Of a stretch of 15,174 nt of DNA, positions 6,680-12,404 are shown one piece after another. The notes beneath the pieces were generated by a model. That model did no database searches. It saw nothing but the letters and a program-made list of their open reading frames with translations, and was not told the DNA's origin. Each line of letters opens with the position of its first letter. Positions within the stretch are counted from its first letter, which is position 1. The stretch is from DTLC01 sp964555645 (GTDB lineage Bacteria > Verrucomicrobiota > Verrucomicrobiia > Limisphaerales > DTLC01). The translations under genes were made by a program, and so were the position numbers. Where the stretch lies: assembly GCA_964555645.1 (NCBI GenBank), contig CAZKTA010000035.1, forward strand, positions 1-15,174, given 5' to 3'.

Positions 6680-9600
6680 TCACCTTGCCAATCGGTAAAA
6701 GACCGCGGGAGTGCCTGGCGCGATGGGCAGTGTCACTTGCCACTGGCTGCCGATGATCTGCGGCGCGGGCGAGGTCACGTTCACCCAATTACCTTCCACA
6801 AGATTCGTGCACGATTGCAGCGTGAAACCAGCAGATGCAAGCGGCCAGCTCAGGATCAGACCGGACGAATCGCCCGCGACGCTGATGGGCGGGCTGTCGG
6901 TGCTCAGTACCTGGCCAGAACCAAGGGCGTAGGTGGCGGCAATCTCACTTCGAGAAAGCGCTACGCTGTAGATGCGGAACTCGTCCAGCTGGCCGTCCAG
7001 ATACGCATCGGCTGCGTATTGGGAGCGGCCCAGGTAGTTGTTGGTGGTGCTGCCCAGGCTGGCGGGCCTGAGCGTCATGGCGTTGTTTGTGCCCACTGGC
7101 ACGCCATTCAGGTAGAGGATGCCCGTGTTGCCGTTGAGCGTCACCGCAACGTGATGCCAGACGCCGGTCGTCAGAGCGGACGTACCGTTGATGCGCTGTT
7201 CGCTGCCGGCGCCGCCGGTCGTGATCGCAAACCGCAGTGTGCCGCCCGTGCCACTCTGCGGTGTAAGGAACATGTTTGTGGTGGTGTTGTTGCCGAAGTC
7301 GAAGATCCGCGTCCAGTTGGCCGCTGAATTGAGCCGCACCCAAGCTTCGATGGTGAAGTTGGTCAGGGCGCTGACGATGCCCGGGGGTAAGTTAACGTAT
7401 TGCGAGGAAGCTGAAGCCAGACTCAGTTGCCCACCCGCCAGCGTGCCGCCGTTGAAGACCGTGCCGTTCCAAGCGGGGCCGCCGACTGAGTCGGCCACAA
7501 CAACGCCGCCGGTTTCGCTAAAGCTGTAGCGATGGACCAGTGGGCCGAGTAAGGGCGAGAGAGTGGTGGCGTTGGCTTGGGTGCTGTTGGCGCTTTCCCC
7601 AGCGCCGTTAATGGCAGTGACCACGTAGTAATATGTCGTACTTGCAGGCAGGCCGCTGTCGCTGAACGCTGTCCCAGTCACGCCTGCGGCAATCAGGGTG
7701 TATGGACCGCCGCTGACCGTGGCACGCCGCACATTGTAACTCGTTGCCCCCGACACCGTAGCCCACGACAGAACGATCTGGCTGGAAGAAACCGCCGTCG
7801 CCACAAGCCAAGTTGGAGCTGCCGGCGGCGAATAAGGCTGCGAGATGGTACATTCGAGCACGGGGCGGAGGTTGGTAGACGCAGATTCTTTCGAGTGGAA
7901 GCCGATGAAGATATTTACCGGACTCGGCTGCGATATTTTAAGGGACAGGGTGCCGTCGCCTCCAGCCTCGCTTTTTACGACGCCGGTCACGTCAATCACC
8001 CTTTGCTGACCGACGACATAGCCGGCCAGGTTTGTGATAATCAATCCTGAGCCCGTGGGTTGATTATTCCAGGTTATCTGTTCTGTCCAACTGTCGTTCG
8101 TCATGAACTCGTAGGCCAGTGTCGCGTTGCCGTCAACCTGATATGGCGTCAGCTTCAGCTTCGCGCTTTGCGCGTCGGCGAGGCCGCTCACGTTGAACTT
8201 CAGAAATGTGTTGCGATTGAATCCCGAACCAATGTTGCCGTCGTTTTTGACATGCAACTGGTCGCTGGTCCCGAAAGCGCTGTTTGCGTAACCGCCGTCA
8301 CGCACGTAGGTATCCATCACCGGCTCAATTGTTACAGCGCTTGGAGTTGAAACGCTGACCACGGAACTGTTTGAGCCTTCGCCGTACGCGTTCACGCCTG
8401 AGACGGTGTAGTAATAGGTTTTTCCTGCAAACAGACCGGTGTTGCGGAAGGTTGTTCCGGTCACACCCATGGCCACGGTGATGAACGGCCCACCACTGGA
8501 GAGCGAACGTTTTACATTGTAACTGTTCGCGCCAGGCGAGGCCGTCCACGACAGGTCAACCTTGTCGAATGATACTGCTACTGCACTCAGGCCGATGGGT
8601 GGCGGCGGAGGGTTGATGGTCAGAGTTGTGGCGGACACTTCGGTGCTGTTTGCGCTTTCGCCGTGGGAATTCACGGCGCTGACGACGTAATAGTGTGTGG
8701 TCAGTTCGTCCAGCCCGGTATGGCTAAAGCTGGCATTGGTAACACCAATGGCGATGGTTGTGTATGGCCCACCGCGTGTTGAAGCATGTTTTACATTGTA
8801 ACTGGCAGCACCGGGTGCAGCCGCCCATGTAAGATTGATCTGTGAGGTAGAGACCGGGATTGCTAAAAGCAGTTGCGGGACAAACGGGACCATGCCCGCC
8901 GACCAGCCGGTGCCCCCGATGACTTCCATGCTGTCAATATTGGGCAGACCGGCGCTGGAAGCGGCCCGCAGCATCACACCGCAGTTCCCCGCAGGAACTT
9001 GCGCATAAACCGTGACATGGTCCCAATTGGTCCACGCGCCCGTGGGCGGGAACTGAATGTTGGACGCCACATTGGTGCCGTTGACGAACAAATCAGCGGT
9101 CCGGGCATTGGTGCCGGCGTAGCGGAACGTGAATGATTTCGTCACCGACGAGTCAAAGATCACGCTCCAGTAAATGCTGGCCCCGTTTGTGTCGGTCGTG
9201 TTGGCGTAGCCGGGGCCGGTGTAGCCCTGATGGGAGTTGTCCACAGTGCCGTCCACACGGAGAAACTCCGGACTGTTCTCCTGGATGACAAACCCGTCGC
9301 CATAGGCAGTGGGTACCACAACAATGTTGTCGAAATAGATGAAGCCGGCCCCTGTGGCAGTGGCCCTGAACTCGATGGTATTCAAACCGGCGTTCAGGGT
9401 GATGTTTTGTTGGTTGATGGCCCAGTCGCTCAACGATGGTGTCCGGGCGAAGGTAGGCGTGCCCACTTTTGTCCCGTTCACATAAAGGTCAATCGTGTTC
9501 ACGCTTGTGTTGGTGACCGAATATCTGGTCAGCAGCCTATAACCGCCGCTTTTCAGAACACTAACTGTCTTCCTGACAGCAGCCGAGGAACTGGTCCCGA

Positions 9601-11530
9601 ACCGCAAATATCCCTGCCCTGTGTAGTTTCGGACGTTCCCTGAGTAACCGCTGGAAGTGATGCCTGATATGTTTCTGTAATCGAAACATTCCGCTTCATA
9701 CTGACGCGGGCCAGGGAAAGGCATCGGCGGGTTTGGCGGGGTAATCGTGGCTGTTGTGTAATCGGTCAGACGTCCGGTGTTCGTTCCCGCACAATATACG
9801 GTAATGTCGAGCGGGCCATTGTGTGTGATACTTAGCGTAAACACACTGTTGGTCCAGAACTTGGTTACTGTGCTGGCCGCATGATGCCCACGGTCAGACC
9901 ACAAGTAGCTCGGCTCGGCTGAAGAGCCATGGATGGAAATTGTGTCGGTTCTCATGCCGAGATTGATCGAATTGTCATAGTTGTTGAGATAGAACGTCAC
10001 ACGGTTTGAGTATTCCTTCATGACCCCTGCGGTGTACTGTGCCAGAGTCAGGTCGACCCGCTCGGCAGTGTTGTATTTAAATGGAATCGAGCCGCTGGCC
10101 GTCTGCCCGGTCTTGTAGGGATTGTAAATTACCCACCCGTTTTCATGCCGCCCGGCATAAATGTCGCCGGTGTATTCCTGTGGAAACACGCTGTTAAACT
10201 CGTTTATTTTTGCCGCTATGGTTGGCCAGCGACTGGAATAGGCCGAGCGATTGACCTTGAACTGAAATGAATTGGCCAGGGTGTCACCCAATTGATAGAC
10301 AGTCGGAATGGTCGGATAACGCCCTGTCTTTTTGAAGAAGCTCTTGTTGTATTGATAATTGCCATCGCCATCCATACGATAAAGCCCCTCAAATAGCGTT
10401 TCGGGCGAGCTGTAAATGGTGTCGGCACTGCCGGAATTGACATCATTTATGATGACGAATTTTGTGCGGTTGATAACTTCCTGACGGCTGGGAATGCGGA
10501 CAGTGCCATCCAAAAGCTTGCGGAAAATATCAACGCTGACGTTGGTGTACTGCGGATAGGCTTCCCATCGTCGGGTGTAGTAACCGTTGGATGTTAACGC
10601 CGCGCTGATTTCCCGAAAACACTGCTGCCAGATCAACTCCGGCCCGTCAACCACGGTTTGGCCGGTCAGCATGATGTGCTCAAGGTGCGCTGCTCCGCCC
10701 GTCACCAGGGTGAAGTTTTGATTTGTTCCGGTGGCATCCGTCCACCCGGTTGAATCGTACCTGATCCCATATTGCCCGCTGTAGCCGGAGAGATATGCAC
10801 CAAGGCAGATACTCTCCATGTCAAAAAGATAGCTCTGCTGCGTGTATTTCTCGCACAGGATGTAGTTTTGCGTGTAATTCCGGCAGGCCACCGCAAAGGC
10901 CGGATTGCGTTTCAGCATGGCAATCGGATTGATGTTGGGACTCCACTGATTCCCACACCAACTAACCACCAAATACCCGCCGTATTTGGCACAGAGCGGC
11001 AACAGATTGGCAAAGTGCGCAATCCGGTCCGTCCACTTTGCTGATAGCGGATCGGTTGTGCTATCATAACCCCAAAACTGCTCGCAGTAATTGAACCCGA
11101 TGCAGTTAGGATAATCCCTGAAAAACTCCTCATAGACCGACAAATCAAAATCGGAGAAATGGCTGAATCCGCCACTGGATGGCTGAACCATTGCCCACAT
11201 CCGGTTTTCGGCGCAGACCCGCAGCCACGATTTGGCAATCTCGTAACCATACTCGGCAACCTGAAATCTGGGTGGCGTGTTTGTATCGTGACTGATGGAC
11301 AACGAGATGTTCATCACCACATATGGGCGGATGTCCACCGGAACCAAATCAATGATCTTCTGGGGATCGGCGTAGTTCCAGGTATCAATGTGAATCAGCC
11401 ACATGGGCTGACTCGGCGAGATGGGCCGCCGCAGAGCCGCCTCCGAGATGTCGGCGTGACCAGTCACTCCGAGCACGGAGGTGACCGCCGCTAACAGACC
11501 TGCCAATCGCTTCCGATTCACGGCGTTCAT
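6680..11530 (-). CDS. Secreted multimodular glycoside hydrolase family 98 protein
   Basis: This is a 1616-residue exported endo-glycosidase. A signal peptide (about 1-26) precedes the GH98 catalytic region (about 34-330, PISPSQPMWLIHIDTWNYAD at 36-55), and the GH98 C-terminal domain runs to about 595. Catalytic candidates by family position are Glu150 (NYCEQFWG), Asp237 (LFDMES) and Glu298 (DGPELIW). Then come a CBM6/35-like domain (608-741), a second jelly-roll-like module (745-872), Fn3 domains (about 888-970 and 977-1063), a DNRLRE domain (1067-1230), a third Fn3 (1235-1324), a LamG-like domain (1329-1537) and a tail (1545-1616) with LILSWPLASAGFTLQ and FYRLAR that may be a sorting signal. 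There is no PEP-CTERM motif. Characterised GH98 enzymes are endo-beta-galactosidases on blood-group glycans or endo-xylanases; the substrate here cannot be assigned. Upstream, the palindrome at 11674-11693 lies over its putative promoter. No strong ribosome-binding site is seen, only AGGG very close to the ATG. Confidence 0.9.
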   Translation of the reverse strand: MNAVNRKRLAGLLAAVTSVLGVTGHADISEAALRRPISPSQPMWLIHIDTWNYADPQKIIDLVPVDIRPYVVMNISLSISHDTNTPPRFQVAEYGYEIAKSWLRVCAENRMWAMVQPSSGGFSHFSDFDLSVYEEFFRDYPNCIGFNYCEQFWGYDSTTDPLSAKWTDRIAHFANLLPLCAKYGGYLVVSWCGNQWSPNINPIAMLKRNPAFAVACRNYTQNYILCEKYTQQSYLFDMESICLGAYLSGYSGQYGIRYDSTGWTDATGTNQNFTLVTGGAAHLEHIMLTGQTVVDGPELIWQQCFREISAALTSNGYYTRRWEAYPQYTNVSVDIFRKLLDGTVRIPSRQEVINRTKFVIINDVNSGSADTIYSSPETLFEGLYRMDGDGNYQYNKSFFKKTGRYPTIPTVYQLGDTLANSFQFKVNRSAYSSRWPTIAAKINEFNSVFPQEYTGDIYAGRHENGWVIYNPYKTGQTASGSIPFKYNTAERVDLTLAQYTAGVMKEYSNRVTFYLNNYDNSINLGMRTDTISIHGSSAEPSYLWSDRGHHAASTVTKFWTNSVFTLSITHNGPLDITVYCAGTNTGRLTDYTTATITPPNPPMPFPGPRQYEAECFDYRNISGITSSGYSGNVRNYTGQGYLRFGTSSSAAVRKTVSVLKSGGYRLLTRYSVTNTSVNTIDLYVNGTKVGTPTFARTPSLSDWAINQQNITLNAGLNTIEFRATATGAGFIYFDNIVVVPTAYGDGFVIQENSPEFLRVDGTVDNSHQGYTGPGYANTTDTNGASIYWSVIFDSSVTKSFTFRYAGTNARTADLFVNGTNVASNIQFPPTGAWTNWDHVTVYAQVPAGNCGVMLRAASSAGLPNIDSMEVIGGTGWSAGMVPFVPQLLLAIPVSTSQINLTWAAAPGAASYNVKHASTRGGPYTTIAIGVTNASFSHTGLDELTTHYYVVSAVNSHGESANSTEVSATTLTINPPPPPIGLSAVAVSFDKVDLSWTASPGANSYNVKRSLSSGGPFITVAMGVTGTTFRNTGLFAGKTYYYTVSGVNAYGEGSNSSVVSVSTPSAVTIEPVMDTYVRDGGYANSAFGTSDQLHVKNDGNIGSGFNRNTFLKFNVSGLADAQSAKLKLTPYQVDGNATLAYEFMTNDSWTEQITWNNQPTGSGLIITNLAGYVVGQQRVIDVTGVVKSEAGGDGTLSLKISQPSPVNIFIGFHSKESASTNLRPVLECTISQPYSPPAAPTWLVATAVSSSQIVLSWATVSGATSYNVRRATVSGGPYTLIAAGVTGTAFSDSGLPASTTYYYVVTAINGAGESANSTQANATTLSPLLGPLVHRYSFSETGGVVVADSVGGPAWNGTVFNGGTLAGGQLSLASASSQYVNLPPGIVSALTNFTIEAWVRLNSAANWTRIFDFGNNTTTNMFLTPQSGTGGTLRFAITTGGAGSEQRINGTSALTTGVWHHVAVTLNGNTGILYLNGVPVGTNNAMTLRPASLGSTTNNYLGRSQYAADAYLDGQLDEFRIYSVALSRSEIAATYALGSGQVLSTDSPPISVAGDSSGLILSWPLASAGFTLQSCTNLVEGNWVNVTSPAPQIIGSQWQVTLPIAPGTPAVFYRLAR

Positions 11531-11647
11531 AAACCCTGAAGAGCCTTCACCGTCTTCTGCCTGCCGCTGTAATCAACGGTCGTTGTGTTGTTGATCTTCC
11601 TGAGACCAGCACTTCGGCGTGGTGCACGCTGGAAATTCGGCACAATA

Positions 11648-11675
11648 AATTTAGCCTGAAAAATGATAATAAAAA
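11648..11675 (-). promoter_or_regulatory. Weak promoter candidate for the GH98 gene
   Basis: On the minus strand, TTTTTA (11675-11670) and TAAATT (11653-11648) are spaced 16 bp apart. The upstream hexamer overlaps the palindrome by two bases, as at the first palindrome site. Matches to consensus are poor (3/6 and 4/6), so support comes mainly from position. The leader would be about 110 nt. Confidence 0.3.
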
Positions 11676-11693
11676 TACGACGTACGTCGTATT
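11674..11693. promoter_or_regulatory. Palindromic operator candidate, copy 2
   Basis: AATACGACGTACGTCGTATT is a perfect 20-bp palindrome. It shares both 9-bp arms and the adjacent gtttctgg with 623-642. It lies 144 bp before the GH98 start on the minus strand and upstream of the beta-strand protein gene on the plus strand. A perfect 20-bp palindrome repeated beside two surface/secretion genes is best explained as a dimeric regulator site. The protein is unknown. Confidence 0.7.
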
Positions 11694-11720
11694 GTTTCTG
11701 GAGTGATTCACGGATAGAAT
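11692..11720 (+). promoter_or_regulatory. Sigma70-like promoter beside the second palindrome, plus strand
   Basis: TTGTTT (11692-11697), a 17-bp spacer and TAGAAT (11715-11720) repeat the arrangement at 641-668. The nearest plausible gene downstream is the beta-strand protein at 12405, which would give a leader of about 680 nt. Alternatively the original gene here has been lost. Confidence 0.45.
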
Positions 11721-12175
11721 TGTCAGGATCAAGATTCGGAAAAAACACTTGGAAATAGAAACCGGCCGGATGAGTAGTAGCAGCGTTCACGCTAGTGTAC
11801 CTGGTCGTTGCTTTGGTAGCGGCTCAGACCGACGGCAGTGTCAGAAGGGCTTTACCAATGCATCCGACCCAATGTCAGAGGCCGCTGGCTGAAAAACAAG
11901 AAATCTTAAGAACCGATTGAAATACAACCAATAACTCAAACACAAACTGTGCTGCCGGCATTTTCTGCTCGCAGGACACAGCATAAGACAGAAACCATGA
12001 AAGCCAGACCTACACTATTCATCGCCGCAAAAAACATGCGATTAGCTCGCGCAAATGAAGCGAAAAAAACGCGATGCAATTCTGGCCCGGAGCGCTTTGC
12101 GGGTCAAACTGCGAGCGTGCACCGCTTACCTCACTAACAGCCAGCATCTTGTGTGTGCAACTCGCATAAACACCT
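11721..12175. other. Gene-poor, AT-rich leader or spacer
   Basis: I see no recognisable gene. Two tiny reading frames (11770-11892, 40 codons; 11997-12137, 46 codons) lack ribosome-binding sites and familiar sequence. The stretch could be an untranslated leader from the promoter at 11692-11720 or decayed DNA. Base composition becomes A-rich toward 12400. Confidence 0.4.
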
Positions 12176-12217
12176 AGGTATTTATACCTGTTGTCAAACA
12201 GCTTGCGGAAATAGAAA
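12176..12217 (+). promoter_or_regulatory. Palindrome plus promoter candidate upstream of the beta-strand protein
   Basis: The 14-bp palindrome AGGTATTTATACCT (12176-12189) ends one base before a -35-like TTGTCA (12191-12196). A -10-like TAGAAA (12212-12217) follows after 15 bp, a short spacer. This would give the 12405 gene a leader of about 180 nt. The palindrome differs from the 20-bp one. Confidence 0.3.
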
Positions 12218-12404
12218 ATATGGTTACATGGCTTGGGGCACAAGGTAACCAAACTCAAATGGAGACGGCAAGTTGGTAAACAAAAAACCAAAACTAAGAA
12301 ACAACGTGAAAAATCAGCTAACAAAAGCACTGCTCTAGGCGCGAAACCCTCAACAACTAGCGATGATCTGCTAATTGACAAAACCACACAACACCACACG
12401 ACAT

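Noticed and set aside
11527..11790. An 87-codon minus-strand frame whose stop overlaps the GH98 start as ATGA, suggesting translational coupling.
   Set aside because: It runs through the palindrome and both promoter candidates, has no ribosome-binding site and no recognisable sequence; the overlap is probably chance.
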